From Aeromicrobium piscarium (GTDB lineage Bacteria > Actinomycetota > Actinomycetes > Propionibacteriales > Nocardioidaceae): a stretch of DNA of 64,000 nt. The translations under genes were made by a program, and so were the position numbers. Every line of letters starts with the position of its first letter. Within the stretch, counting starts at the first letter, position 1. Where the stretch lies: positions 437,137 to 501,136 of the forward strand of contig NZ_VLNT01000001.1 in assembly GCF_007421815.1 (NCBI RefSeq). Reading direction: 5' to 3'. The notes beneath the pieces were generated by a model. That model was not told where the DNA came from and made no database searches. It worked only from the letters and a program-made list of their open reading frames with translations. Below, piece after piece: positions 26,904 through 36,055 of this stretch.

Positions 26904-28339
26904 GCATGGCCATCGCGATCGTCGTCCTCTACTTCATGGTCCTCGTCGTCATCGGGGTCATGGCCCACCGTCGGGTGAAGGGTTCCACCGACGAGTTCTT
27001 CGTCGCCGGGCGCAGCCTCGGCACGTTCACCAACTCCTGGGCCTTCCTGGCCTCGCTGGCCAGCGGCGGCTCGGTCCTTGCGACCGTGGGCACCGGACTG
27101 GCACTCGGCTGGCCCTATGGGTCGGCCCTCCTCGCCGGCGCGCCGGTCGGCTTCGTCGTCGCGTCGATCCTCGTGGCGCGCCCGTTGCGTCAGCTGGGGC
27201 GCTACACCGTGCCGGACTATTTCCGCTGGCGGTACAACAGCAAGATCATCGCCTGGACCGTGCCGATCATCATCGTGCTGGCGAGCTCGGCGTATATCGT
27301 CGCCCAGCTCAAGGGCGCCAGCATCGTGGCCACCTATGTGCTTGGCGTGGACTACCGGTGGGGGCTGTGGGGTGCGGGCATCGCCTTCGTCCTCTACGTG
27401 GCGATCGGCGGCTTCCTGTCGGTCACCTGGAATGACATCTTCCAGGGCATCCTCATGGTCGCGGCCGTCGCGGGATTCGCGGTCGCGGTGCTGACGGCGA
27501 TGGACGGCTACGGTGCGAGCTACAACGAGGCGATGGACCGGTTCCCGAACCTGGGCGCCTTCGCCGCGCTGCCCATGGCCTCCTATGTCGGAGCGCTGGT
27601 GACCTGGGCGGCGGCCATCTCGGTCACGCCGCACGTCATCATGCGGGTGTACTCGTCCAAGGACGTGCGGTCGGCGCGCATCTCGCTCAATGTGGCGATG
27701 CTGATCTTCGGTGCCATGATGCTGATGATCACCTTCGTACTGACACCGGGCGCGGCCGTCCTGATGGGCGATATCGACCTCTCCGATCCGGACGCCGTCT
27801 TCTTCGCTCTCTCGGAGACCGTGCTCAATCCGCTGATGCAGGGCATCATCGCCGCCGCGGTCCTCGCCGCGATCATGTCGACGACGGCCGGCCTGCTGAT
27901 GGCCTGCAACTCGGCCGTGGCGCACGACATCTACGCGACCTTGCTCAAGCCCGATGCCAGCGAGAAGTCGATCGTCCGCGTGGCCGGAGCGACCACATGG
28001 GTCATCGGTCTGATCGCGATCGTGCTGGCGATGAACCCGCCGGAGTTCCTGGTGGTGCTCTACACCGCGGCGGTCGGCCTGCTCGCCGCGTCGTGCTTCG
28101 CCCCGATGGTGCTCGGCATCTGGTGGTCGAAAGCCACGACCTCCGGAGCGATCGCCGGTCTCCTCGCCGGATCGATCTCCTTCGCCGTCGCCTTCATCGG
28201 GTTCGACATGCCGGCCTCGTCCGAGGTGCTCATCGGCCTGCCGCTCTCGATCGTCGCGATGGTCGTCGTGAGCCTCGTGACCAAGCCGGCCGAGCACGAA
28301 CATGAGTCCGAGGAGGACAGTGCACCCGTCCACGTGTGA
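26900..28339 (+). CDS. Sodium:solute symporter (SSS family)
   Basis: 479 residues and about 13 membrane helices. FFVAGRSLGTFTNSWAFLASLASGGSV and LGRYTVPDYFRWRYNSKIIAW match the SSS signature regions near the sodium site. The tail is hydrophilic and acidic. GTG at 26900 overlaps the small upstream protein; an ATG at 26906 is also possible. The substrate is probably a carboxylate, judging by the shared operator with the carboxylase/ligase operon at 28721-33564, but the sequence does not prove it. Confidence 0.9.
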   Translation: MSMAIAIVVLYFMVLVVIGVMAHRRVKGSTDEFFVAGRSLGTFTNSWAFLASLASGGSVLATVGTGLALGWPYGSALLAGAPVGFVVASILVARPLRQLGRYTVPDYFRWRYNSKIIAWTVPIIIVLASSAYIVAQLKGASIVATYVLGVDYRWGLWGAGIAFVLYVAIGGFLSVTWNDIFQGILMVAAVAGFAVAVLTAMDGYGASYNEAMDRFPNLGAFAALPMASYVGALVTWAAAISVTPHVIMRVYSSKDVRSARISLNVAMLIFGAMMLMITFVLTPGAAVLMGDIDLSDPDAVFFALSETVLNPLMQGIIAAAVLAAIMSTTAGLLMACNSAVAHDIYATLLKPDASEKSIVRVAGATTWVIGLIAIVLAMNPPEFLVVLYTAAVGLLAASCFAPMVLGIWWSKATTSGAIAGLLAGSISFAVAFIGFDMPASSEVLIGLPLSIVAMVVVSLVTKPAEHEHESEEDSAPVHV

Positions 28340-28349
28340 GCCGGCCGGA

Positions 28350-28395
28350 AACACGGGAGGGGTCCGTCACCATGGTGGCGGACCCCTCCCGTGTT
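28350..28395. terminator. Terminator after the symporter
   Basis: AACACGGGAGGGGTCCG pairs exactly with CGGACCCCTCCCGTGTT (17 bp); the loop itself contains CACCATGGTG. Placed ten bases after the symporter stop codon. Confidence 0.85.
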
Positions 28396-28419
28396 GCGTC
28401 GGCGCCCCACCCCGCCCTT

Positions 28420-28655
28420 GGCGGTAGACTCTCAACCTTTCCGCCGCGCCGCCGGTAGCTGATCAACCTTTCGCACGTGATGGCGGTAGTCGGTCAACCT
28501 TTCCTGGCCCGAATGGGGTCGCTGCCCTACCGCTGCTCACCGGCGGGTGCGGTGGTGTGGGGTGGCGGGGTGGCGGTAGGGCAGCAACGTTATCCGCGTC
28601 TGATGGGGTTGATGATGTACCTCTCGCATGGGGGAGGGGTTGACCAACTACCGCC
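28420..28655. repeat. Intergenic repeat element, GGCGGTAG-N4-TCAACC family
   Basis: Three direct copies of a 22-base motif (28420, 28451, 28482) are spaced exactly 31 bases apart, each GsCGGTAG-N4-TCAACCTTTC. A further copy is inverted at 28638-28655, matching the third copy at 17 of 18 positions. Between them a related pair (28518-28533 and 28573-28588) forms an inverted repeat with 15 of 16 matches. The region lies between convergent genes and I see no coding frame of interest in it. Confidence 0.85.
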
Positions 28656-28720
28656 GGTGCCCGGAAGGGAAAAGGTCGGCCGCCCCTCGTAGAGGGACGG
28701 CCGACTCGGAGTTGAGCTGC

Positions 28721-30376
28721 TCAGCGGTTGAGGGCCGCGGCATCCTCGGCGAGCTCGTGCTTGCGGACCTTGCCGGTCGCGGTCATCGGCAGGGCGCCGA
28801 TGACCTTGACGAGCGGCACCTTGTACGTCGCCATGTTCTCGCGGCTCCAGGAGACCAGCTCCTCGGCCGTCACCGTCGCCCCCTCAGCCGGCAGCACGAA
28901 GGCCACCGGACGCTGGCCGGAGTCCGGATCATCGGTTGGGACCACGGCCACGGACTCCACCAGCGGATGCTGGGCGAGCAGCACCTCGATCTCGGCGGGG
29001 AACACGCTCATGCCCTTGACCTTGATCATCTCCTTGCGGCGGCCGAGGTAGTGCAGCAGGCCCTGCTCGTCGATGCGGCCGTTGTCGCCGGTGTGGATCC
29101 AACCGTCGACGAGCTGGTCGGCCGTCGCCTCGGGGTTGCGCCAGTAGCCATCGGTCACCGAGGGGCTGCGGACGATGATCTCGCCGACCTCGCCCAGCGG
29201 CAGGGGAGTCTGGGTGCCGAACTCGACGACCGCGATATCGGTCCCCGGCACGGGCAGGCCGCAGAATACCGGCTCGGCCAGGAGATCCTCGTCGTCGGCG
29301 GCGAAGCCGTAGGGCACGCAGTCGATCGTGTGGGTCTCCGTCATGCCGTAGGACGACTCGCGCAGCGTCCCGCTCGACGGTGCTGCGGCGGCCCAGTCGG
29401 CGCGCACCTGCGGGGTCATCTTGCGGACGAAGGACACGGCCTGGGGGTCGACCAGCGACGACAGGTCGCGCTCGCCGATATCGGGGCGTGCCATCAGCTC
29501 CAGGTAGTTCTCCACCGTGCCGGTCATGACGCTGACGCCGAAGGCCTCGATCGCGTCCAGCGTCGTCGCCGCGTCCCAGCGCGCCATCAGCACGCTCGTG
29601 CCGCCCAGCACGAAGGGCAGCAGGATGCCGAGATCCTCGCCGGCGATCCAGAAGATCGGCAGATAGCACAGGCTGGTGAAGCCGGGCTCGGCGGAGAGCT
29701 GGGTCGCCGTGGTCGCCGACGCGGCGGTGTAGAGCATGTGCCGCTGGGTGTGCTGGCAGCCCTTCGGCAGGCCGGTCGTGCCGCCGGTGTAGTTGAGCGC
29801 GGCGAGGGCATCGAGGTCGCCGTCGTCCCCGGTGAACGGCTCGTGGGCGATGGCATCGGCCCATCCGTCCTCGACGATCAGCACCGGCACCGGGCTGTCG
29901 AGGCGGGGCTGTACCTCCTCCACGGTCGACGCGAGCGCACGGTTGGTGAGGACCAGCCCCGGTTCCGCATCGCGCAGCTCATGGGTGAGCTCGGCCGGTG
30001 CGAACATCGGGTTCACGGGGACGTGCACGGCACCGAGGCGCAGGATGGCCAGGAAGGCGATGACGAACTCGGGGCTGTTGCCGAGGTAGACCGCGACACG
30101 GTCCCCGCGCGAGATGCCCTGGTCTGCCATCCACCCGGCGAGCCGGCGATGCAGGTCGTCGAGCTCGGGATAGGTGAAGGCGGTGCCCTCGAAGGTCAGC
30201 GCCGTGGTAGCGGGACGCTGCGCGGCCCAGTGGCTGACGTGGGCCGGGATGGTGATCTCACCGGCCGGGTAGACGACGTGATCGGGGATCTCGGCGGGAC
30301 GGCGGCGTGCCTGCAGCTGTCGTAGATCGGCGATGTAAGAGTCGAGATCGGTGGTGCTCACTGGTCGCTCGCTCAT
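28721..30376 (-). CDS. Acyl-CoA ligase (AMP-forming), carboxylase operon
   Basis: 551 residues, ANL superfamily. LNYTGGTTGLPKGC is the phosphate-binding motif, SSYGMTETHTIDC the A5 region, RRKEMIKVKGMSVFPAEIE the hinge, and the catalytic C-terminal lysine is in MTATGKVRKHEL. Begins MSERPVSTTDLDSYIADL at 30376; the frame is open further but this start lies 14 bases after the carboxylase stop. It would activate the acid that the carboxylase then extends or that is fed into beta-oxidation; the chain length cannot be told. Confidence 0.92.
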   Translation of the reverse strand: MSERPVSTTDLDSYIADLRQLQARRRPAEIPDHVVYPAGEITIPAHVSHWAAQRPATTALTFEGTAFTYPELDDLHRRLAGWMADQGISRGDRVAVYLGNSPEFVIAFLAILRLGAVHVPVNPMFAPAELTHELRDAEPGLVLTNRALASTVEEVQPRLDSPVPVLIVEDGWADAIAHEPFTGDDGDLDALAALNYTGGTTGLPKGCQHTQRHMLYTAASATTATQLSAEPGFTSLCYLPIFWIAGEDLGILLPFVLGGTSVLMARWDAATTLDAIEAFGVSVMTGTVENYLELMARPDIGERDLSSLVDPQAVSFVRKMTPQVRADWAAAAPSSGTLRESSYGMTETHTIDCVPYGFAADDEDLLAEPVFCGLPVPGTDIAVVEFGTQTPLPLGEVGEIIVRSPSVTDGYWRNPEATADQLVDGWIHTGDNGRIDEQGLLHYLGRRKEMIKVKGMSVFPAEIEVLLAQHPLVESVAVVPTDDPDSGQRPVAFVLPAEGATVTAEELVSWSRENMATYKVPLVKVIGALPMTATGKVRKHELAEDAAALNR

Positions 30377-30390
30377 GGGGGAGTCCTCTC

Positions 30391-33300
30391 TCACCAGGTG
30401 TCGATATAGCGGGTGCCGCGTTCGGCGGGGGTGTGCTGGCCGAGGGTCGCGAGGATCCACCGCCGTGAGTCGGCGGGATCGATGACCTCGTCGAACTCGT
30501 GCTTCATGGCGCCGTTGATGGCCTTGCCGGTCTCATAGTGCTCGTCGATCAGCTGCTGATAGCGGCGCTCACGCTGGCCGGGATCGGTGATCGCGTCCAG
30601 CTCCTTGGAGAAGCCGAGGCGCACCGCTCCTTCCAGGCCCATGCCGCCGATCTCTCCGGTGGGCCATGCGATCGTCGCGATGGTGGCCATGAAGCTGCCG
30701 GCAGCCATCGCCTGGGCTCCGAGCCCGTAGCCCTTGCGCAGCACGATGGTCATGACCGGCACTCGCAGATGCGAGGAGATGACGAACAGCCGGCTGAAGT
30801 GGCGGACCGTGGCGGTCTTCTCCGATTCGGGCCCCACCATGAAGCCCGGGGTGTCGCAGAGCGACACGACCGGGAGGCCGTGCGCATCGCACAGCTGCAG
30901 GAAGCGGGCCATCTTGTCGGCGCCATCGGCGTCGATCGCGCCGCCCAGGTGGGCTGGGTTGTTGGCGATCAGGCCGACTGCCCGGCCTTCGATCCGCACC
31001 AGGGCGGTGATGGCGCCAGGGGCGAAGCCGGCGCGCAGCTCCAGCACGGAGTCGTCGTCCGCGAGGAGCTCGATGAGCCGGCGGATGTCGTAGACCTGCT
31101 TGCGGTTCTCACCGATGGCATGACGCAGCCGGCGCTGGTCGGCGGCGGTCCACTCGGCGGTCCGGCCGGTGAAATAGGAGAGATAGCGCTGTGCGGCCCT
31201 GATCGCGGCGGTGTCGTCCTCGACGAGGATATCGACCACGCCGTTGGCGGACTGGACGTCCATCGGACCGATGTCCTCAGGGGAGAACTGGCCGAGGCCG
31301 CCGCCCTCGATCATCGCGGGACCGGCCATGCCGAGGTTGGCGTCCTCGGTGCCGATGATGACATCGCAACAGCCCAGTAGGGCGGCGTTGCCGGCGAAAC
31401 AGCGGCCGGTGACGATGCCGATCGTCGGCACCAGCCCGCTCAGGGAACCCATCGCGGCGAAGGTCGTCACATTGAGTCCGGCCGCGGAGATGTCGGAGGT
31501 GTCTGTGTCGCCGGGGCGCCCGCCGCCGCCCTCGGCGAAGAGCACCAGCGGCACCTCGCGCTGTCGGGCGACCTGGATCATCCGGTCGGTCTTCTTGTGG
31601 TTGTAGTACCCCTGGGTGCCTGCCAGCACCGTGTAGTCGTAGGCGAGTACGGCGCAGTCGACCTCGTCGATCCGGGCCAGGCCGGTGATGATGCCGTCTG
31701 CGGGAGTGTTGGCGATGAGGTCGTCGATATCGCGCCGGCTGCGTTGTGCCGCGACCGGGAAGGTGCCGTATTCCAGGAAGCTCTCGGCGTCGACGAGGGC
31801 GTCGATGGACTCGCGGGCGGTGAGGTGGCCCTTGGCGTGCCGTCGTGCCACCGCCTCGGGGCGGGCGGCGTCACGGGTCTGGGCAACGCGGTCGCGCAGC
31901 TCGGCCAGATCGGGCCGGACGTGGTCGAGGTCGTGCTCGGCGGCCTCCTCGTCGGCATCGTGCTCGGCGGCCTCGCTGATGTCGAGGCGTGCGATCAGCT
32001 GGCCGGCGGCGACCTGCTCGCCGACGTGCACCAGCACCTCCGTCACCGTGCCGGGTGCGCCCGCGGTCACCGGGTGCTCCATCTTCATCGACTCCAGGGT
32101 CACGATGCTGCGCCGTGGTCCGACGCTCGTGCCGGGCTCGACGTCGACCGAGAGGACGGTGCCACCGAGGGGAGCGGCCACCTCGCCGGCGGTCGCGGGG
32201 GCGTCGGGGGCCTCGAGGGCGAGCCGCTCGTCGAGGTAGGCGGTCGTCATCGTGCCCTCGGTGACCACAGGGTCGATGAGGATCTCGCGCAGCAGCCCGA
32301 TGTTGGTGCCGACACCGTCGAGGACGAGGCCGTCGAGGGCCTTGACGGCATCCGCGCAGGCGGCCGCGAAGTCCCCCTCGGTGACGGTGACGACCTTGGC
32401 GAGGAGGGAGTCGAAGGTGCCGTCGACGACCGTCCCGTTGGTCACATAGGTGTCGACGCGCGCGCCGGTAGGCAGTTCGACATGCTCGATCGTGCCCGTC
32501 GTCGCGCTCAGCGTGCCATTCACCACCTGTTCGGCGTTGACCCGCGACTGGATCGCGAAGCGGCCGGCGGGCGGCGCGACCGTGCGGTCGGCGACCCCGA
32601 GATCGCCCAGTGTGCGGCCGGTGGCGACCTGGAGCTGGAGGGTGACCAGGTCGGTGCCGAGCAACTCCTCGGTGATCGTGTGTTCGACCTGCAAGCGGGG
32701 GTTCACCTCGATGAAGACGTGATCGAGCTCGCCGGTGCGGACGAGCTCGTCGGCATCGACGAGGAATTCGACGGTGGCGAGTCCGCGGTAGTCCAGCGGG
32801 TCGAGCAGTGCGAGCGCGTCGGCCATGAGGCGCTCGCGATGCGCATCCGTCAGCGCCGGGCTCGGAGCGATCTCGAGGACCTTCTGGTGGCGACGCTGGA
32901 CGCTGCAGTCGCGTTCGGCGAGCGCGGCGGTGCGGCCCTGGCCGTCGCCGATCACCTGCACCTCGATGTGCCGGGCGGCCGGCATCAGCCGCTCGGCGTA
33001 GACATCGCCACGGCCGAAGGCGCGCTGTGCCTCCGAGGAGCAGCGCGCGACGGCGCTCTCGAGCTCTTCGAGATCGGTCACCGCGCGCATGCCGCGGCCG
33101 CCGCCCCCCACGACCGCCTTGACCATGACGCCGGCCGGATGCTTCGCCAGCAGGTCGGCGACCTGTCCGGTGTCGGCGGGGGAGGGGGTCGAGGCCAGCA
33201 CGGGCACGCCGACCGACCGCGCGTGGTCGCGGCTCGCTCCCTTGTCGCCGAAGAGCTGCAGCGCTCCGGCGTCGGGACCCACGAAGACGAGACCCGCGGA

Positions 33301-33564
33301 CGCGCAGGCCTCGGCCAGCTCAGGGCTCTCGCTGAGGAATCCGTAGCCGGGATGGATGGCCTCGGAGCCGGTCTGGCGGGCAGCCTCGATGATCGCGCCG
33401 ACGTTCAGGTAGCCGCTCACGCCGGAGTCCGGCAGCCGGTGGGAGGACGGGTCCAGGGAAGGCTCGCCGGCAGCGTGCACGTGCTGCGGGACCCATCCGA
33501 GGGAACGGACCGCACGGGCGATACGGACGGCGATCTCGCCTCGGTTGGCGATGAGGACCTTCAT
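30391..33564 (-). CDS. Single-chain biotin-dependent acyl-CoA carboxylase
   Basis: 1057 residues combining all functions. Biotin carboxylase fills about 1-450 (MKVLIANRGEIAVRIA, GGGGRGMR, EVNPRLQVEHTITEE); the biotin attachment site is K494 in ESMKMEH; the carboxyltransferase follows at about 550-1057 (GLVPTIGIVTGRCFAG, GGAIDADGADKMARFLQLCD, GGMGLEGAV). The order and length match the homohexameric long-chain acyl-CoA carboxylase described from mycobacteria. It carboxylates an acyl-CoA with bicarbonate and ATP. First gene of a minus-strand operon; its promoter overlaps the palindrome at 33613. Confidence 0.93.
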   Translation of the reverse strand: MKVLIANRGEIAVRIARAVRSLGWVPQHVHAAGEPSLDPSSHRLPDSGVSGYLNVGAIIEAARQTGSEAIHPGYGFLSESPELAEACASAGLVFVGPDAGALQLFGDKGASRDHARSVGVPVLASTPSPADTGQVADLLAKHPAGVMVKAVVGGGGRGMRAVTDLEELESAVARCSSEAQRAFGRGDVYAERLMPAARHIEVQVIGDGQGRTAALAERDCSVQRRHQKVLEIAPSPALTDAHRERLMADALALLDPLDYRGLATVEFLVDADELVRTGELDHVFIEVNPRLQVEHTITEELLGTDLVTLQLQVATGRTLGDLGVADRTVAPPAGRFAIQSRVNAEQVVNGTLSATTGTIEHVELPTGARVDTYVTNGTVVDGTFDSLLAKVVTVTEGDFAAACADAVKALDGLVLDGVGTNIGLLREILIDPVVTEGTMTTAYLDERLALEAPDAPATAGEVAAPLGGTVLSVDVEPGTSVGPRRSIVTLESMKMEHPVTAGAPGTVTEVLVHVGEQVAAGQLIARLDISEAAEHDADEEAAEHDLDHVRPDLAELRDRVAQTRDAARPEAVARRHAKGHLTARESIDALVDAESFLEYGTFPVAAQRSRRDIDDLIANTPADGIITGLARIDEVDCAVLAYDYTVLAGTQGYYNHKKTDRMIQVARQREVPLVLFAEGGGGRPGDTDTSDISAAGLNVTTFAAMGSLSGLVPTIGIVTGRCFAGNAALLGCCDVIIGTEDANLGMAGPAMIEGGGLGQFSPEDIGPMDVQSANGVVDILVEDDTAAIRAAQRYLSYFTGRTAEWTAADQRRLRHAIGENRKQVYDIRRLIELLADDDSVLELRAGFAPGAITALVRIEGRAVGLIANNPAHLGGAIDADGADKMARFLQLCDAHGLPVVSLCDTPGFMVGPESEKTATVRHFSRLFVISSHLRVPVMTIVLRKGYGLGAQAMAAGSFMATIATIAWPTGEIGGMGLEGAVRLGFSKELDAITDPGQRERRYQQLIDEHYETGKAINGAMKHEFDEVIDPADSRRWILATLGQHTPAERGTRYIDTW

Positions 33565-33600
33565 TGCGGACTCCTGCTGCTCGTGGTGTCGACCACTGTG

Positions 33601-33638
33601 AGCATACCGCCGTTGACGTCAACGTCAACGGCTAGTGT
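33601..33638. promoter_or_regulatory. Divergent promoter region with perfect palindromic operator
   Basis: TTGACGTCAACGTCAA (33613-33628) is a 7-2-7 palindrome. On the minus strand TTGACG (33623-33628) and TATGCT (33601-33606) form a promoter with 16-base spacing for the carboxylase. On the plus strand TAGTGT (33633-33638) lies six bases before the TetR ATG, a leaderless arrangement. A repressor bound here would block both. Confidence 0.7.
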
Positions 33639-33644
33639 GGGTCC

Positions 33645-34262
33645 ATGTCGAGTACCGGGTGGACCACGCGCGAGGCGCATGATCGAGTCGACTCCCCGCG
33701 GCGGGCCGAACTGCTGACGGCGGCGCGGTCGGTCTTCGAGCGATTGGGCTACGGCGCGGCGACGATCGCCGACATCACCGCCGAGGCGGGCGTGAGCCGA
33801 GCGACCTTCTATGTGTACTTCGCGTCGAAGGCCGAGGTCTTCGCCGTCCTGGCCGAGCAGGTGCGCGATGCCTTCCTCGAAGCGCAGCGCGTCAGCGCGG
33901 CGGAGGACGACGACATCCTGGCCGTCCTCCGCCGTACGACCGGCACCACGCTCGAGGTGGTGGTGGAGTATCGCTCGCTGATCGTGGTGCTCGACCACCA
34001 GTCGCTGGCCGATGAGGACATCGCGCGAGTCTGGAATCCGATCCGTCGCAGTGCCCGGGAGCGCACCGCCCGTTATCTGCAGCGGGCGGTGGACGATGGT
34101 CGTATCGATCCCGTTGCCGATCCGCAGATGCTCGCCTTCATGGGCGCCGGGATGAACGATGAGCTGGCGCCCCTGATCGCTGCCGGCGAACTCACTCCGG
34201 ACGGGGCCGTCGAGCGGATCATGGGTATTTGGGAAGCGGTGCTGCGTCAGCGGCGCCGGTGA
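33645..34262 (+). CDS. TetR family regulator, divergent from the carboxylase operon
   Basis: 205 residues with a standard N-terminal helix-turn-helix (PRRAELLTAARSVFERLGYG, DITAEAGVSRATFYVYFASKAEV) and a C-terminal all-helical ligand domain. It differs from the group of three TetR proteins at 23755, 37988 and 50404. Leaderless start. It probably represses itself, the carboxylase-ligase operon and, through a second copy of the palindrome at 26654, the symporter operon (inference). Confidence 0.9.
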   Translation: MSSTGWTTREAHDRVDSPRRAELLTAARSVFERLGYGAATIADITAEAGVSRATFYVYFASKAEVFAVLAEQVRDAFLEAQRVSAAEDDDILAVLRRTTGTTLEVVVEYRSLIVVLDHQSLADEDIARVWNPIRRSARERTARYLQRAVDDGRIDPVADPQMLAFMGAGMNDELAPLIAAGELTPDGAVERIMGIWEAVLRQRRR

Positions 34263-34265
34263 TCC

Positions 34266-34739
34266 TCAGCGCGGATGCTCGGTGAAGCGGCCGATGGACT
34301 CGGCGACGCAGATCGGCTTGTCGATGCCCTCGGCCTCGAAGTACTGCGTGGTGACGATCTGCGCGGCGTCATCGCCCGCGCGGTCCACGCGGGTCACGGT
34401 CGCCCGCATCCGCACGCGGCTGCCGACCGGGCGCGGGTGGGGGAACCTGACCTTGTCGTATCCGTAGTTGAGGCTGTGCAGGAAGCCGTCGAAGGCCATC
34501 AGCTCCTCCATCATCGCTGGTCCGAGGGACAGGGTGAACAGGCCGTGGCCGATGGTCTGACCGAAGGGGCCGGCCGCCGCGCGGTCGGGGTCGACGTGGA
34601 TCCACTGGTGATCCCCGGTCACATCGGCGAAGCGATCGATGTCGTCCTGGGTGAGGGTGTGCCAGGAGCTCGGGCCGAGCTCGGAGCCGACGAGTTCTTC
34701 CAGCTCGGTGATGGTCGTGGGGCGCAGGGGTGCGGTCAT
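34266..34739 (-). CDS. MaoC-like (hot-dog) enoyl-CoA hydratase
   Basis: 157 residues. The hydratase 2 motif is present: FADVTGDHQWIHVDPDRA with the catalytic aspartate and histidine, then GHGLFTLSL. Such enzymes add water to trans-2-enoyl-CoA to give the (R)-3-hydroxy product. The start at 34739 (MTAPLRPTTITEL) has GGAGGATTC before it. Divergent from the acyl-CoA dehydrogenase operon and convergent, three bases apart, with the TetR gene at 33645. Confidence 0.9.
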   Translation of the reverse strand: MTAPLRPTTITELEELVGSELGPSSWHTLTQDDIDRFADVTGDHQWIHVDPDRAAAGPFGQTIGHGLFTLSLGPAMMEELMAFDGFLHSLNYGYDKVRFPHPRPVGSRVRMRATVTRVDRAGDDAAQIVTTQYFEAEGIDKPICVAESIGRFTEHPR

Positions 34740-34750
34740 GAATCCTCCTG

Positions 34751-34799
34751 TGTTGAATGTGAGTTCAAGTTTGACATAGGTGGCGAGCCACGTCACACT
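34751..34799. promoter_or_regulatory. Divergent promoter region with 8-4-8 inverted repeat
   Basis: TGTTGAATGTGAGTTCAAGT (34751-34770) has the same TTGAA-N6-TTC geometry as the sulfatase operator at 19712. TTGACA (34771-34776) followed after 17 bases by CACACT is a possible promoter for the dehydrogenase operon. The stretch TGAGTTCAAGTT (34760-34771) recurs exactly at 40788-40799. Confidence 0.5.
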
Positions 34800-34860
34800 C
34801 GATCGCGGCGGTGCAGTCCGCCGTGATCGGACTGCCGTCGCCCGAGGAGAGGGGTTCTGA

Positions 34861-36039
34861 GTGGACAACGCGCGCGACCTGAGGGAGCGGGTCGACGACC
34901 TGCTGTTCCAGCACGATCCAGGACGGCTGTCCACCGAGGAGTTCCTCGGCGCACGCTTCGATGCCGGACTCGCCTGGGTGCACTTTCCCGAGGGCCTCGG
35001 CGGGCTGGGGCTTCCCCGGGAGCTGAACGCCATCGTCGAGGAGCGCCTCGCCGAAGCGGGCGCGCCCGCGCCCGATGCCTCCCGCAACGGGATCGGCCTG
35101 GGGATGGCCGCGCCCACGCTGCTCGCCTTCGGCACCGAGGAGCAGCAGCGCCGCTACCTGCGACCGCTGTTCACCTGCGAGGAGATCTGGTGCCAGCTGT
35201 TCTCCGAGCCCGGGGCGGGGTCGGATCTCGCCGCTGTCGCCACCCGCGCCGTACCCGACGGCGACACCTGGGTCGTCGACGGCCAGAAGGTCTGGACCTC
35301 CGGTGCTCACAACGCGCAGCGCGCGATCCTGGTGGCCCGCACCGATGTGCACGTGCCGAAGCACGCCGGCCTCAGCTACTTCGTCGTCGACATGTCCGAT
35401 CCCGGCCTGGACGTCCGGCCGCTGCGCCAGATCACCGGCGAGGCCGAGTTCAACGAGGTCTTCCTGAGCGGCGTCCGGGTGCCCGATGCCGACCGGATCG
35501 GTGCGGTCGGCGAGGGCTGGAAGGTCGCCACGACGACCCTCAACAACGAACGTGTCGCGATCGGCGCCGGGGCCGATCGGGAGGCCGGCCAGATCGGTCT
35601 CGTCGCGCGCCGCTGGCGCGAGGAGCCGGAGCTCCGCACCGCGGCGGCCCACGAGGAGCTCCTGCACTGGTGGGTCGAGTCGGAGGTCACGCGCATCGCC
35701 GGTGAGCGGGTGCGGCAGCAGCTCGCGGCCGGTCAGCCCGGACCGGAGAGCTCGGCGATGAAGCTGGCCTTCGCCCAGCAGGCCCAGGCCATCACCGGCT
35801 TCGCCCTCGAACTCGACCCCGATGCCGGCCTGCTGTACGACGACTGGACGATGGTCCGCTCGGCCTCCGCGTCCTTCCTCGGGCGCGAGCCGGGCTTCCG
35901 CTATCTGCGCGCCAAGGGCAACTCGATCGAAGGCGGCACCAGCGAGATCATGCGCAATGTCATCGCCGAGCGGGTGCTCGGCCTGCCCGCCGAACAGCGC
36001 CCTGACAAGGGCGTCCCCTTCAACGAGGTGCCGCGATGA
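34861..36039 (+). CDS. Acyl-CoA dehydrogenase, catalytic-type subunit
   Basis: 392 residues. CQLFSEPGAGSDLA is the substrate/FAD signature, and GNSIEGGTSEIMRN contains the glutamate at the position of the catalytic base of medium-chain acyl-CoA dehydrogenase. It would introduce the alpha,beta double bond into an acyl-CoA, passing electrons to ETF. GTG start at 34861. The next gene encodes a second, smaller dehydrogenase 16 bases downstream, so the two may form an alpha2beta2 enzyme as in steroid side-chain degradation (family knowledge, inference here). Confidence 0.9.
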   Translation: MDNARDLRERVDDLLFQHDPGRLSTEEFLGARFDAGLAWVHFPEGLGGLGLPRELNAIVEERLAEAGAPAPDASRNGIGLGMAAPTLLAFGTEEQQRRYLRPLFTCEEIWCQLFSEPGAGSDLAAVATRAVPDGDTWVVDGQKVWTSGAHNAQRAILVARTDVHVPKHAGLSYFVVDMSDPGLDVRPLRQITGEAEFNEVFLSGVRVPDADRIGAVGEGWKVATTTLNNERVAIGAGADREAGQIGLVARRWREEPELRTAAAHEELLHWWVESEVTRIAGERVRQQLAAGQPGPESSAMKLAFAQQAQAITGFALELDPDAGLLYDDWTMVRSASASFLGREPGFRYLRAKGNSIEGGTSEIMRNVIAERVLGLPAEQRPDKGVPFNEVPR

Positions 36040-36055
36040 GCAGAGAGGTGTGGGC

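Noticed and set aside
28420-28503. A small CRISPR array
   Set aside because: The 31-base period is tempting, but only three units exist, the conserved part is about 18 bases, the rest varies little in length, a copy is inverted downstream, and no cas genes are near.
31597-33717. A 706-codon plus-strand open frame
   Set aside because: Antisense to the carboxylase, whose motifs and biotin site are unmistakable.
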